Notes under the pieces: model-generated
What the model was told of the DNA's origin: nothing
What the model saw: only the letters and a program-made list of their open reading frames with translations
Databases searched by the model: none
Origin: Streptacidiphilus sp. 4-A2
Lineage (GTDB): Bacteria > Actinomycetota > Actinomycetes > Streptomycetales > Streptomycetaceae
Direction of reading: 5' to 3'
NCBI GenBank assembly: GCA_014284505.1
Contig: JAAFYY010000001.1
Location: forward strand, 2,480,001-2,544,000
Length of the DNA stretch: 64,000 bases
Position numbers and translations under genes: made by a program
In this document: piece after piece, positions 51,926 through 62,392 of the stretch
How positions within the stretch are numbered: position 1 is the stretch's first letter
Layout of the letters: each line of letters begins with the position of its first letter

Positions 51926-52062
51926 GGCCCAACCCCTCTCGGCGCGCTGTCGCCGCGCCTGTCGCGCGACCACCCGACGGCGGGAGCCGGGGCGGCGCGG
52001 ATTCCTTCACTGACTACCGAGAAGAGAGGAGCCCGGGACGCCGCACACTCCCCGGCCCTCAG

Positions 52063-52076
52063 GTGACGCTCATCAC
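52063..52076. promoter_or_regulatory. Dyad in the divergent antG/antH promoter region
   Basis: GTGA-CGCTCA-TCAC lies midway between the antG start (51925) and the antH start (52178). In known producers both flanking operons depend on the sigma factor AntA, so the 252-base region should contain two such promoters. The dyad is short and its role is only a suggestion. Confidence 0.3.
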
Positions 52077-52177
52077 ACAAATGCCGGGGATCGGGGCGTG
52101 CCGACGGCGACTCTTTCCTGTCGGAGGCTGTCGCGCGGCAGCCTCCGGTCCCAGTCGCAGACGGAGGGTGATCCGCA

Positions 52178-53199
52178 ATGGCCAGCGCCGTCGAGACGGC
52201 TCCCGTGCCCGGCACACCGCAGCTCCAGCAGCACTTCGACGCCCTGCTGGCCGCGGGCGAGCAGATCGAGCCGCGGGACTGGATGCCGGACGGATACCGG
52301 CGGATGCTGGTCCGCCAGATCGCCCAGCACGCCCACTCCGAGATCATCGGCATGCAGCCCGAGGGCTCCTGGATCGCCCGCGCCCCCTCGCTGCACCGCA
52401 AGGCGAGCCTGCTGGCCAAGGTGCAGGACGAGGCCGGGCACGGCCTCTACCTCTACTCGGCGGCGGAGACCCTGGGGGTGCGGCGCGACGAACTGCTGGA
52501 CGCCCTGCACCGGGGCCAGCAGAACTACGCCGCCACCTTCAACCACTCGGCCCTGACCTGGGCGGACACCGGCGCCATCGCCTGGCTCACGGACGGTGCG
52601 GCGGTGGTCAACCAGGTCCCGCTCTGCCAGACCTCGTACGGGCCCTATGCCCGGGCCATGCGCCGGGTCTGCCAGGAGGAGGCGTTCCATGTCCGGCAGG
52701 GCTACGACGTGCTGTGGTCGCTGTGCCGGGGGGCACGCCGGCCCAGCAGGAGATGGCGCAGGACGCGGTGAACCGCTGGTGGCTGCCGGCGGTGGCGCTG
52801 ATGTTCGGGCCGCCGGACACTGCGGCGGGCGGGGCCGACGACCGTACCGCCGCCATGGGCGCGGCCGTCTCCCGGCGCTCCATGGCCTGGGGCATCAAGC
52901 GGCACACCAACGACGAACTGCGGCAGCGCTTCGTGGACAACTGCGTACCGCAGGCCGAACGGCTGGGCGTCACCCTGCCGGACCCGGCGATCGCCTGGAA
53001 CGCCGAGCGCGGGCACTACGACTTCAGCCCGGTCGACTGGCAGATCTTCCGCGACGCGCTCGCCGACGACTCCCCGATCGGCCGCCGGCGGCGCGCGCAC
53101 CGGGTGGCGGCGCACCAGGACGGCGCCTGGGTCCGTGCGGCCGTGGACGCCTACGCGGCCGCGGTGGCCGCCGAACCGGACGAGGACGGTGCCCAGTGA
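52178..53199 (+). CDS. antH: PaaA-like di-iron oxygenase subunit acting on anthranilate-ACP, one frameshift
   Basis: The ATG at 52178 has GGAGGG at 52163-52168. About 340 residues with a frame change near 52735 (a short run of G). PaaA features: [38 protein letters not shown], the iron ligands [13 protein letters not shown] and [15 protein letters not shown], and [19 protein letters not shown]. PaaABCE epoxidises phenylacetyl-CoA; the antimycin homologue oxidises AntG-bound anthranilate towards 3-aminosalicylate. First gene of the antH-P operon; its stop overlaps antI (GTGA). Confidence 0.92.
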
Positions 53200-53533
53200 G
53201 CGAATCGTCACCCGCGTCGTCACCCGTGTCGTCACCCGCGTCGTCACCCGTGTCGCCGCCCCGTGGGAGGTCTTCATCCGGCCCCGCCGGGGCCTGGCGC
53301 ACCAGCACGTGGGTTCGGTGCACGCCGCCGACGCCGCCATGGCGCTGGCCAACGCCCGCGACCTGTACACCAGGCGCGGCGACCCGGCGTCGCTGTGGGT
53401 GGTGCGCAGCGACGCCGTCCACGCCGTCTCGCCCAGCGAGAAGGACCCGTACTTCAGCAGCGCGGCGGACAAGCCCTACCGCTATCCGGAGCACTACCTC
53501 GCGCTGAACGAGGAGGGCGGCCATGCGGACTAG
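53196..53533 (+). CDS. antI: PaaB-like oxygenase component with a repeat-encoded N-terminus, one frameshift
   Basis: The GTG at 53196 overlaps the antH stop. The N-terminal frame reads repeated Ser-Ser-Pro-Ala/Val from a 12-base repeat; a frame change near 53255 leads into the conserved PaaB body: WEVFIRPRRGLAHQHVGSVH, AADAAMALANARDLYTRRGD, SLWVVRSDAVHAVSPSEKDP and YFSSAADKPYRYPEHY. About 112 residues. PaaB is a small, non-catalytic subunit of the phenylacetyl-CoA epoxidase. Because the repeat lies before the conserved body, an internal start near 53262 is an alternative. It overlaps antJ by 11 bases. Confidence 0.87.
53205..53252 (+). repeat. 12-base tandem repeat, four copies, at the antI start
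   Basis: TCGTCACCCG(C/T)G is repeated four times with alternating C and T, so it is also two perfect copies of a 24-base unit. It begins six bases after the antH stop. In the antI frame it encodes SSPA-SSPV-SSPA-SSPV. Confidence 0.9.
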
Positions 53534-54307
53534 CACCGCCCAGGCCGGCCCCGCACAGGACCGGGACCTGGCCGACTACACGCTGCGGCTCGGCGACGAC
53601 GCCCTGGTCCTCAGCCAGCGGCTGTGCGCGTGGGTGACCCGGGCGCCCACCATCGAGGAGGACCTGGCGCTCGCCAACATCGCCCTGGACCTGCTCGGCC
53701 ACGCCCGCACCCTGCTCGCCCACAGCGGCCGGCTGGACGGCACCGGGCGCAGCGAGGACGACCTGGCCTACGAGCGCACGGCCCGCGCGTTCCGCAACAG
53801 CCTGCTGGTGGAACTGCCCAACGGGACTTCGCGGTGACCATCGCCCGGCAGCTGGTCCACAGCCACTACAGCGCCCTGCTCTACGGCGCGCTGGCGGCGA
53901 CGGCGGACGAGGTGCTGTCCGGGTTCGGCGCACGCGCCGCCCGGGAGGCCGAGTACCACCGGATGCACGCGGACCAGTGGACGGTACGGCTGGGCCGGGG
54001 TACCGCCGAGAGCCGCAGCCGGATGCAGGCCGGACTGGACCACGTCTGGCCCTACGCGGCGGAGCTGTTCGAGTCGGACGAACTGCTGCGGCGGCTGGAG
54101 GCGGCCGGAACCGCGGTCGACCCGGCGCGGCTGCGACCGGAGTGGGAGCGGGAGACCGCCGCCGTCCTGGAGCGGGCCCGGCTGACCCTGCCCCGGCCGC
54201 GCGGGGCGGCGACCGGTGGTCGGGCCGGTCTGCACACGGAGGCGCTCGACCCGCTGCTGGCCGAACTGCAGTCGGTCCGCCGCCAGTTCCCCGGGGGCAG
54301 CTGGTGA
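53523..54307 (+). CDS. antJ: PaaC-like oxygenase subunit, one frameshift
   Basis: The ATG at 53523 lies inside the end of antI. About 261 residues with a frame change near 53826. PaaC features: LADYTLRLGDDALVLSQRLC, EEDLALANIALDLLGHARTL, DLAYERTARAFRNSLLVELP, FAVTIARQLVHSHYSALLYG, EAEYHRMHADQWTVRLGRGT and ESRSRMQAGLDHVWPYAAEL. PaaC is the structural partner of PaaA in the di-iron oxygenase core. Its stop overlaps the antK start (GTGA). Confidence 0.9.
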
Positions 54308-54818
54308 CCGCGCCCATGGCTCCTCCGCTGCCGCTGCGCCTGGTGCGCGAGCGGGTCGGCGCGGTCGCCGACCCCGAGCTGCCCATGCTCACCCTGGACG
54401 ATCTCGGCATCGTCCGCTCGGTCACCGCTCCGGAGGACAGGGCGCACGGCGGCGGGCTGGAGGTCCTGATCACGCCGACGCTGCTGGGCTGCCCGGCGCT
54501 GCCTGCCATCGAGTCCGAGATCCTGGCGGTCCTGGACGGCTGCGGCCACCCGGGCGGGCGGGTCCGGCAGGTGCTCAGCCCGGCCTGGAGCAGCGACTGG
54601 ATCAGCGCCGAGGGCCGCCGCAAGCTCAGCGAGCACGGCATCGCGCCGCCCGGCCCGGCCGGGGCCCGCTGGCGCTGCGGCTGGGTACCGGCGTCGCCTG
54701 CCCCAACTGCGGCTCGACGGCGACCAGGCCGCAGAGCAGCTTCGGCGCGACCCGCTGCCAGACCGTCCTGGTCTGCACCGCCTGCCAGGAGACATTCGCC
54801 CAGCTGAAGGCGGTGTGA
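54304..54818 (+). CDS. antK: PaaD-like (MIP18/DUF59) iron-sulfur assembly factor, one frameshift
   Basis: The GTG at 54304 overlaps the antJ stop. About 171 residues with a frame change near 54665. The DUF59 part reads VADPELPMLTLDDLGIVRSV and TPTLLGCPALPAIESEILAV; the C-terminal PaaD zinc part has CPNCGS, GATRCQTVLVCTACQE with four cysteines. PaaD is needed to make a working epoxidase, probably by helping to mature its metal centres. In antimycin clusters it belongs to the AntHIJKL set. Confidence 0.9.
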
Positions 54819-54827
54819 CGCACCCTC

Positions 54828-55948
54828 ATGACTACTGCCTCCACAGCCTCTGAGCAGTCCCAGGCCAGGCCCGGCGCCGACCGCCCGGTACCGGGCTGGC
54901 ACCGGCTCCGGGTCACCCGCACCGCACCGGCCGGCCACCGCGCCACCGCGATCTGGCTGGACGTCCCCGAGCCGCTGCGCGGTGCTTTCGCGCACCGGCC
55001 CGGACAGCACGTGGTGGTCCGGTCCCAGGTCCGCGGACGCGAGCTGCGCCGCAGCTACTCCCTCTGTCCCCCGCCCGAGGGCGGTCCCGGGCTGCGGCTG
55101 GTGGTGAAGTATCTGGGCCCCGGCGGCTTCGCCGAGTACGCCACGACCACTCTGGCGGCCGGTGACCACCTCGAACTCTCGCCCCCGCGCGGGCACTTCA
55201 CCCTGACCGGGCAGCCCGGCGCGCACCATGTGCTGATCGGCGGGGGCAGCGGGGTGACCCCGCTGCTGGGCATCGCCGGCGCGGCGCTGCGGGAGGACCC
55301 GCGCTGCCGGGTGTCGCTGGTCTACGCCAACCGGACCGCGCAGTCGGTGCTGCTGGCCGACGAGCTGTCCGACCTCAAGGACGCTCATGTCCAGCGGTTC
55401 CACATGCTGCATGTGCTCACCCAGGAGGCCGGCGAGAGCGAGCTGCTGACCGGCAGGATCGAGGGCGACCGGCTGCCCGCCCTGCTGTCGCTGCTGGCCG
55501 CCGAGCCCGACGGGCGCACGCAGTTCTACCTGTGCGGGCCGGCCGGGCTGGTGGACGGCGCCCGGCAGACGCTGGCCCGCTGGGGGGCCGGACCGGAGCG
55601 GGTGCGGTTCGAGCTCTTCTCGACCGGCGCGGCGACGTCCCGGCCGCAGCCGTCCACAGGACCGGCCCCCACCGGACTGATCTCGGCCCGCCTCGGCGGC
55701 CGCACCACCACCGTGCCGCTCGGTCCGCAGGACCGCGTGGTGCTGGACGCGCTGCTGCGCGCCGGCCGGAGACCCCGTACTCCTGCCGCGACGGCCTGTG
55801 CGGCAGCTGCCGGGCCAAGGTGACCGCGGGCCGGGTCACCATGGACCGCCAGTACGCCCTGGACGCGGCCGAGCTGGCCCAGGGCTACACCCTGGCCTGC
55901 CGCGCCAGACCCGAGTCGGACCGGATCGGCCTCGACTTCGACAGCTGA
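54828..55948 (+). CDS. antL: PaaE-like NADPH-dependent flavin/[2Fe-2S] reductase, one frameshift
   Basis: The ATG at 54828 begins ten bases after antK. About 373 residues with a frame change near 55775. The FAD-binding part has RRSYSLCPPPEGG, the NADPH part has LIGGGSGVTPLLGIAGAALR and FYLCGPAGLVDGARQTL, and the C-terminal plant-type ferredoxin domain has YSCRDGLCGSCRAKVTAG with a later cysteine in LACRARPE. It passes electrons to the AntH/AntJ di-iron centre. Confidence 0.92.
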
Positions 55949-55972
55949 CCAGACCCCAGGGAGAACCCGACC

Positions 55973-56755
55973 ATGACCGGTACCGCTGAACTCCACGACC
56001 GCACCGCTCTGGTTACCGGCGGCAGCCGGGGCATCGGCCGGGCCATCTCACTGCGGCTGGCCGGCCGGGGTGCGCTGGTCGCCGTCCACTACGGCCACAA
56101 CCGGGCCGCCGCCGAGGAGACCGTCTCCGAGATCACCGGGCAGGGCGGCCGGGCCTTCACCGTGCACGCCGAACTCGGGGTGCCCGGGGACGCCGAGGCA
56201 CTGTGGACGGCCTTCGACAAGGGCCTCGCCGGGGCCGGGGGCGAACCCGGCGTGGACATCCTCGTCAACAACGCCGGGATCACCCTGCCCAAACCGATCA
56301 CCGAGGTGACCGAGGAAGCCTACGACCAGCTTTTCGCGGTCAACGTCAAGGCCCCGTTCTTCCTGATCAAGCACGGCCTGGGGCGGCTGCGGGACGGCGG
56401 CCGGATCATCAACATCTCCTCCGGGGTCACCCGGATCGCTATTCCGCACATCTCCGCCTACGCGATGACCAAGGGCGCGCTGGAGACGCTCACCCTCGCC
56501 CTGGCCGAGCAGCTCGGTCCGCGCGGGATCACGGTGAACTCGGTCGCCCCGGGCTTCACCTTCACCGAGATCAACCCGACCCTGCAGAACCAGCAGGTGC
56601 TGGCCGCGGCGGCGTCGGCGTCGGCCTTCAACCGGGTCGGCCGCCCTTCGGACATCGCGGACGTGGTGGCCTTCGTCGCCGGGGACGACGCCCGCTGGGT
56701 CACCGGCCAGTGCCTGGACGCGACCGGCGGCGCGCACCTCGGGCTGCGGGGCTGA
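55973..56755 (+). CDS. antM: Short-chain dehydrogenase/reductase, antimycin C8 ketoreductase
   Basis: This intact 260-residue classical SDR starts at the ATG at 55973 after AGGGAGAA. Motifs: TALVTGGSRGIGRAIS for NADPH, VDILVNNAGITLP, the catalytic serine in INISSGVTR, and the tyrosine/lysine in SAYAMTKGALE; it ends VTGQCLDATGG. In the antimycin pathway AntM reduces the C-8 ketone, which AntB then acylates. It is one of the few ant genes free of frame changes. Confidence 0.9.
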   Translation: MTGTAELHDRTALVTGGSRGIGRAISLRLAGRGALVAVHYGHNRAAAEETVSEITGQGGRAFTVHAELGVPGDAEALWTAFDKGLAGAGGEPGVDILVNNAGITLPKPITEVTEEAYDQLFAVNVKAPFFLIKHGLGRLRDGGRIINISSGVTRIAIPHISAYAMTKGALETLTLALAEQLGPRGITVNSVAPGFTFTEINPTLQNQQVLAAAASASAFNRVGRPSDIADVVAFVAGDDARWVTGQCLDATGGAHLGLRG

Positions 56756-56805
56756 CCCGCCGGACCGGCCGTTCCCTTTCCGTCCCATCCCTTTACGGAG
56801 CCCTC

Positions 56806-57640
56806 ATGTCCGACGACGCCCACGGCGATTCCGCCGAAGGCCCCCTGCTGGAATTCGACGGTCCGACGCCCTACGAGGAATACGTCCACGCCTCAGTCCT
56901 GGGCTCGCTCCAGCAGCCGCTCACCAGCGACCCGGTCGAGCCGTCCTTCCTGGTCACCACCCAGGTGATGGAGCTGTGGTTCGCCCTGATCGTCCAGGAG
57001 TGGCGGACCGCCCGGGACGCCCTGGCCAAGGACGAGTTCGAGGACGCGATGGAGGCCCTGGCCCGCAGCTGCCGGGCACACCGGTCGCTGAACGCCAGCT
57101 GGTACCCGATCGCCTCGCTGACGCCCGCCCAGTTCAACGGATTCCGTGCGGCGTTCGGCGCGGCCTCCGGCTTCCAGTCCGCCATGTACCGGCAGATGGA
57201 GTTCCTGCTCGGGGACAAGTCCCGCAGCATGGTGCAGCCGCATCGCGGGCACGCGGGCGTCCTGCTCCAGCTGGAGAGCGCCCTGACCAGCCCGTCCCTG
57301 TACGACGGGGTGCTCGGCTACCTCCAGCGACGCGGGCTGCCGGTGCCCGAGCACGTGCTGGAGCGCGACCTCGCTCTGGCCTATGTGCCGGATCCCGGGG
57401 TGGAGGAGGCATGGCGGCAGATCTACGCCGGACCGCAGCACGATCCGCTGGTGCGGCTGGCCGAGATGCTCACCGAGCTGGCCGAACTGGTTTTACGCTG
57501 GCGCAGCGACCATGTGCTGGCCACCCGCAGGGCGATGGGCGCCAAGACCGGCAGTGGCGGCTCGGCGGGCGTGGCCTGGCTGGAGAAGCGCTCGGTACGC
57601 CCGGTGTTCCCGAGCTCTGGACGGCCCCGGCCATGTCTGA
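56806..57640 (+). CDS. antN: Tryptophan 2,3-dioxygenase
   Basis: The ATG at 56806 follows ACGGAG. About 278 residues with a small frame change near 57612 just before the end (VFPELW). TDO features: PYEEYVHASVLGSLQQPLTS, VTTQVMELWFALIVQEW, the substrate arginine region FRAAFGAASGFQSAMYRQME, and the haem-ligand histidine in WRSDHVLATRRAMG. It opens tryptophan to N-formylkynurenine, the first step to anthranilate. An in-frame TTA leucine codon lies at 57493-57495. The likely stop overlaps the antO ATG. Confidence 0.9.
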
Positions 57641-58567
57641 ACCCTCGGTGACCCCGGCGGGCCCGACCACCCCCGCCACCCCCGCCACCCCCGCCACTGC
57701 TGCCGCCGCTGCCGCTGCCGACGCCCGGCCGCCCGCGACGCCCCGGACGCCCTCGCCCGGGGCGCTGGAGGAGGAGCGCCGGGTCCTCGGCCTGAAGCCG
57801 GTGATCGCCCCCGGCACCACCGCTACGGCCCGCACCCCAACCAGGTGTACGACCTGTGGCCGGGCGCGGACGACGCCCCGATGGTGATGCTGCTGCACGG
57901 CGGCTACTGGCGCTACGACCGGATGCACCTGACTCCCTTCGCGGCGTACCTGGCCCGGCAGGGCTTCACCGTCGTCCTCCCCGGCTTCCGGCGCTCGGGC
58001 GGAGCCGGCGGCTACCCCGCCACCTTCGACGACATCGCCCTCGCCGTGGACTCCCTGCCGCAGGGCCGTCCGTTCACCCTGGCCGGGCACTGCTCCGGCG
58101 GCCACCTCGCGCTCTGGGCCGCCGCCCGCGGCCTGCTTCCCGAGGACTCGCCGTGGCACACCCGGACCCTGCCCACCGCGGTGCTCGCGCTCGCCCCGCT
58201 CACCGACCTCGCCGCCACCGCCCGCGACCGCCTCAGCAACGACGCCGCCCTGCAACTCCTTGGTGGTGCCGACGAGTTCGAGGACAGACTGCCGCTGGTC
58301 GACCCGCTGACACTGCTGCGCGAACACGGCACCACCGGCGTGCCGACCGTGGTCCTGCACGGAGCGGTGGACGAGGAGGTGCCGCTCGACCAGTTCTACG
58401 ACTACACCGCCGTGCACCGGGACGCGGAACTGCTCACCCTGCCCGGCACCGGCCACTACACCCTGATCGAGCCCGGCTCCCCCGCCTCCCTGGCGGTGAT
58501 CGACACCCTCGACCGCCTGGCGTCACCGCCCCACAGCCGCCCCCGACCAGCGGAGTCCGCACCGTGA
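57633..58567 (+). CDS. antO: Kynurenine-formamidase-like alpha/beta-hydrolase with low-complexity N-terminus
   Basis: The ATG at 57633 opens a frame whose first 45 residues are alanine/proline/threonine-rich (from GCCACCCCC repeats near 57676). A frame change near 57825 leads to the hydrolase: [20 protein letters not shown] (HGGYW oxyanion motif), the nucleophile in [15 protein letters not shown], an acid in [14 protein letters not shown] and the histidine in [10 protein letters not shown]. Arylformamidases release formate from N-formylkynurenine. Published antimycin models, as I recall them, propose that AntO formylates 3-aminosalicylate; both roles fit the fold. Its stop overlaps antP (GTGA). 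Confidence 0.82.
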
Positions 58568-59851
58568 GCACACCGCCCGCACCCTCGGCCCATCCCTCGG
58601 CCAGAGCCTTGACCAGAGCCTTGACCGGCGGGCCGACGCCCTCGACGCGGCCGACCCGCTGGCCGCCCTGCGGCACCGGTTCCTGCTGCCCGACGGCGTC
58701 GTCTACCTGGACGGCAACTCGCTCGGGGCGCTCCCGGCGGCGGTGCCGCCCGCGCTGGCGGACGCGGTGCACCGGCAGTGGGGAACCGGGCTGATCCGCT
58801 CCTGGAACGACGAGAACTGGTGGCAGGCACCCCTGCGGTGGGCGACCGGATCGGCCGCCTCGTCGGCGCGGCCCCCGGGCAGACCGTCGCCGGGGACTCC
58901 ACCAGCGTCCAGCTGTTCAACGCCCTGTGCGCGGCCGCCCGGCTGCGCCCCGGGCGCCCGCTGCTGCTGACCGATCCCGGGCACTTCCCCACCGACCAGC
59001 ACATCGCCGACTCGGTCGCCCGGCTGCTCGGCCTGCGCGTCGAGCGCGTCCCGCCCGCCGAACTGGAGGCGTTCCTGCGCGCGCGGGGCGATACGGTGGC
59101 GGTGACGTCCTACTCCCCCGTCGACTACCGCACCGGCGAGCTGTACGACATGGAGGCGGTCACCCGCACCGCCCGGCAGGCCGGGGCGCTGACGCTGTGG
59201 GACCTGTGCCATGCGGCGGGCGCGATGCCTGTCCAACTCGACGCCTGGGGCGTGGACTTCGCCGTCGGCTGCGGCTACAAGTTCCTCTCCGGCGGCCCCG
59301 GCGCGCCCGCCTTCCTCTATGCCGCGCACCGGCACCAGGAGTCCTTCGACCACCCGGTCACCGGCTGGAACGGCCACGCCGACCCCTTCGGCCTCGACGG
59401 CAGCTACACCCCGGCCGAGGGCATCGCCCGGGCCCGGATCGGCACCCCGCCGATCCTGTCACTGCTGGCCCTGGAAGCCGCCCTCACCGCCTTCGACGGC
59501 GTGGACCTGGACCAGGTCAGAGCCAAGAGCCTGTCGCTGACCGGCTTCCTGCTCGACTGCGCCGACATGCTGCTCGACGGTCTCGGATTCAGCGTGGTCA
59601 CCCCACGCGACCCGCTGCGCCGCGGCAGCCAGATCGTCCTGCGCCACCCCGAGGCGTATGCCGTCACCCAGGCGCTCGCCGAGCGCGGCGTCATCGGCGA
59701 CATGCGCGCCCCGGACCTGATCCGTTTCGGCATCAACGCGCTCTACCTGACCCACCACGACATCCTGGCCGCCCTGACCAGGCTGCGCGACCTGACGGCC
59801 GCCCAGGAGCACCTCCACCCCCGCCACCGGCACCGCACCACCGTCACCTGA
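58564..59851 (+). CDS. antP: Kynureninase (PLP-dependent), frameshifted near the start
   Basis: The GTG at 58564 overlaps the antO stop. Frame changes lie near 58620 and 58840; about 429 residues. Kynureninase motifs: [60 protein letters not shown], the PLP lysine in [18 protein letters not shown], and [14 protein letters not shown]. It cleaves kynurenine to anthranilate and alanine. In the four published cluster forms antP and antQ vary, and having both marks the long form. It is the last gene of the antH-P operon and of the cluster. Confidence 0.92.
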
Positions 59852-60004
59852 CCCCGCCGGGCCGGAGCTGTGGCACCGGTGACGGGGCCCTGAACGGCCG
59901 CACCCGACGTGGGGGCGGCACCTGCCGCCATCGGGAGCGGGTCGGACATCGTGCATCGCACGGCCGGCCGCTCCCGGTGGACAGATGGTGCAGACCCGCC
60001 GCGG

Positions 60005-60951
60005 TCAGCTGTGGCAGCTGTGGATGTCGCTGGTGGCGGAGGCGATGACAGTGTCGAGTCCGGGCGCCTCAAGGTGCACGGCATTGACGGTGAGTCCGCC
60101 GGGCACGGGAATCTGCTCGTTGAGGACGAGGGTCAGTCCGCCCCGGTGGACGATGGTGCCGGGACGCGGCGAGCTGACCGCGACCGGGTAGCTGCCGACC
60201 ATCAGGTAGCCGATACTGCTGCGGCCGCTGGAGCCGCTGCAGGTGGTGCGGGAGTCGGCCCTGACCCACCCGAGCCGGACCGGCGGCAGGCCCTTGGCGG
60301 CGACCACGAGCCACTTGACGCCCGCGTTCGCGGTCGAGGAGGCGCTGGTGCTGGTCCCGGCGGGCGTGGTGACCACGCCCGCGCACAGGCCCCGTCCGTC
60401 GAGACCGGCCCGGATGTGCCGCGCGTCGGCGCAGGGGAAGGTACGGCTGGCGTTCGCGGTGGAGATCTGGCCGGTGTCCGGCGTCGCAGCCACCGTGACG
60501 AGGCCGGTGGACCGCACGCCGAACGCCCGCCCGGTCATCGTCGTCACCGGCTGCGTGTAGCTGATCACCACCTCCGGGGTGGCGGTCGTGGCCGCGGGCC
60601 CCGCTGACGCACCGGAAGCAGCCGGTGCGTACGACGACCCGGCACCACCGCCACCGGTGAGGCCGCCGGCGCCGCCCGAACCAGCCGCCCGCACCACCGG
60701 CGCCGAGCGCGGTGCCAGCGCCACCAGCGCCGGCGCCGGTGCCACTGCTCCGACGCTGCTGCCGCCGCCTCCGGCGGCGACCACCAGGCGCGGGTCCACC
60801 CATCCCGCCGGTGTAGGCGCAGCAGGCTGCGGTGGCGGAGAGCCCGGCCGCCCGGCTACGGGCAGCTCCCGCCCGGCGGCGAGGGCGTACTGCGGAGCAG
60901 GGCGGTCGCGCAGGACAGCAGGGTGCAGACGGCCACGGCGGCCCGGGGCAT
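60005..60951 (-). CDS. Secreted glycine-rich protein with choice-of-anchor-P-like C-terminus, frameshifted
   Basis: An ATG at 60951 starts PRAAVAVCTLLSCATALL, a probable signal peptide; the frame then changes near 60895. A glycine/alanine-rich stretch with several frame changes covers about 60790-60640, followed by an intact 200-residue part: EVVISYTQPVTTMTGRAFGV, STGLVTVAATPDTGQISTAN, VVTTPAGTSTSASSTANAGV, and the end AVHLEAPGLDTVIASATSDI. That last part resembles the choice-of-anchor P domain of actinobacterial secreted proteins. The function is unknown; surface location is inferred. Confidence 0.6.
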
Positions 60952-61407
60952 CCGCTGCCCGGCCGGTACTGCCGCGAGACGTCGACACGGGGAACGGGGC
61001 ACCGGCTGGAGCCGGAAGGGCGGCCGGGGTGGTCGGCTTTGCACGGGACTCTCCGACGGACGAGGATTCGCGCAGACGCCGCACCGGGCGGATCGGCTAA
61101 GGGGCAACTGCCGGAGGAAGGAACCCGCCCGCGGCCCGCCCGGGGCGCTCACGCCATATCCAAGGAGCTTGTCCGCGCGACCGGACGGCACCACCACGGC
61201 CACCTGACCCAACGTCCACCAAGCAGCCCAAGGCACTGCCGACCGGCCAGTGGGTGCCGGCGGTGCCACGCACCCGCGTCACCCGGCCGGGCGCACCGAG
61301 GGGACACGATCTGGCGCGGGCCCGGTATCGCCGCAGCGACGTTTTGAACGCGTTCAAGAATGCGCGTAGGCTCCTGTGCCGGAGCCGACGAAGGGGCGCT
61401 GGGCGCG
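60952..61407. other. Divergent spacer upstream of the epimerase gene
   Basis: These 456 bases hold no convincing gene: open frames are arginine/glycine-rich and change sense with each indel. The right end carries a palindromic promoter for the epimerase gene (61344-61372). The left end should hold the promoter of the glycine-rich protein gene. Confidence 0.5.
61344..61372 (+). promoter_or_regulatory. Promoter with a 14-base palindromic operator over the -35 box
   Basis: TTGAACGCGTTCAA at 61344-61357 is a perfect palindrome. Its first six bases make a good -35 (TTGAAC), and TAGGCT at 61367-61372 is a -10 after a 17-base spacer. Transcription would start near 61379, 29 bases before the epimerase ATG. 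A dimeric repressor of TetR or MarR type is expected, but no such gene is adjacent. Confidence 0.6.
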
Positions 61408-62392
61408 ATGAGGATTGTTCTTCCCGGAGGCACCGGGCAGGTGGGCGGAGTCCTGGAGCGTGCGCTGACAGCGGCCGGCCACGAGGTCGTGATCCTGACC
61501 CGGCGGCCGACGCGCGAGTGCGAGCTGGCCTGGGACGGCCGCACGCTCGGCCCCTGGGCCGAGGCGATCGACGGGGCCGATGCCGTGGTCAACCTGGCGG
61601 GGCGCAGCGTCAGCTGTCGCTACACCCCTGCCAATCTGCGCGAGATGATGGCCTCGCGGGTCGACTCGGCCCGCGTCGTGGGCCAGGCGATCGCGGGCGC
61701 GGCGCGGCCCCGAAGGTCTGGCTGCAGATGAGCACCGCCACCGTCTACGCCCACCGGTTCGACGCCCCCAACGACGAGACGACCGGCATCCTCGGCGGTG
61801 CGGAGCAGGGCGTCCCGGACTACTGGGAGTACAGCGTCCGGATCGCCCGGAGCTGGGAGCGCGAGCAGGAGCTCGCCGACACCCCGCACACCCGCAAGGT
61901 CGCGCTGCGCTCGGCGATGGTGATGAGCCCGGATCAGGGCGGGATCTTCGACGTCCTGCTCGGCCTGACCCGGCTGGGCCTCGGCGGCGCGGTCGCCGGC
62001 GGGCGGCAGTACGTGTCGTGGATCCACGACGTCGACTTCGTCCGCTCGGTGCTGTTGCTGATCCGGCGCGAGGACATCGAGGGGCCGGTCAACCTGGCCG
62101 CGCCCGGGCCGCTCCCGCAGCGGGACTTCATGCGGGCACTGCGGGAGGCCTGGGGCACTCCGGTGGGCCTGCCCGCGACCGGGTGGATGGCCGAGCTGGG
62201 CGCGCTCGCCCTGCGCACGGACACCGAACTGCTGCTGAAGAGCCGACGGGTGACGCCGGGCCGGCTCCTGGAGGCGGGGTTCGCGTTCGAGTACGAGCGC
62301 TGGCCGGAGGCGGCCGCCGACCTGATCCATCGCGCCCGGAGGCGCCGGCAGAGCGCGGCCACGGCCCTGCGGGCGGCACGGGATCGGCCTGA
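61408..62392 (+). CDS. TIGR01777-type NAD-dependent epimerase/dehydratase (SDR39U1-like), frameshifted
   Basis: The ATG at 61408 begins RIVLPGGTGQVGGVLERALT, the nucleotide loop of atypical SDRs. VILTRRPTRECELAWDGRTL and ADAVVNLAGRSVSCRYTPAN follow, and after a frame change near 61710 VWLQMSTATVYAHRFDAPND, YWEYSVRIARSWEREQ, and SWIHDVDFVRSVLLLIRRED. The C-terminal DUF1731-like helices end near LIHRARRRR; the exact stop (62390-62392) depends on a last frame change. About 327 residues. These proteins are flavin- or NADP-associated reductases of unknown substrate. Confidence 0.8.

Noticed and set aside
59909..60607. Plus-strand open frame after antP
   Set aside because: Glycine/arginine-rich without family features; the minus strand carries the choice-of-anchor-P-like sequence over the same bases.
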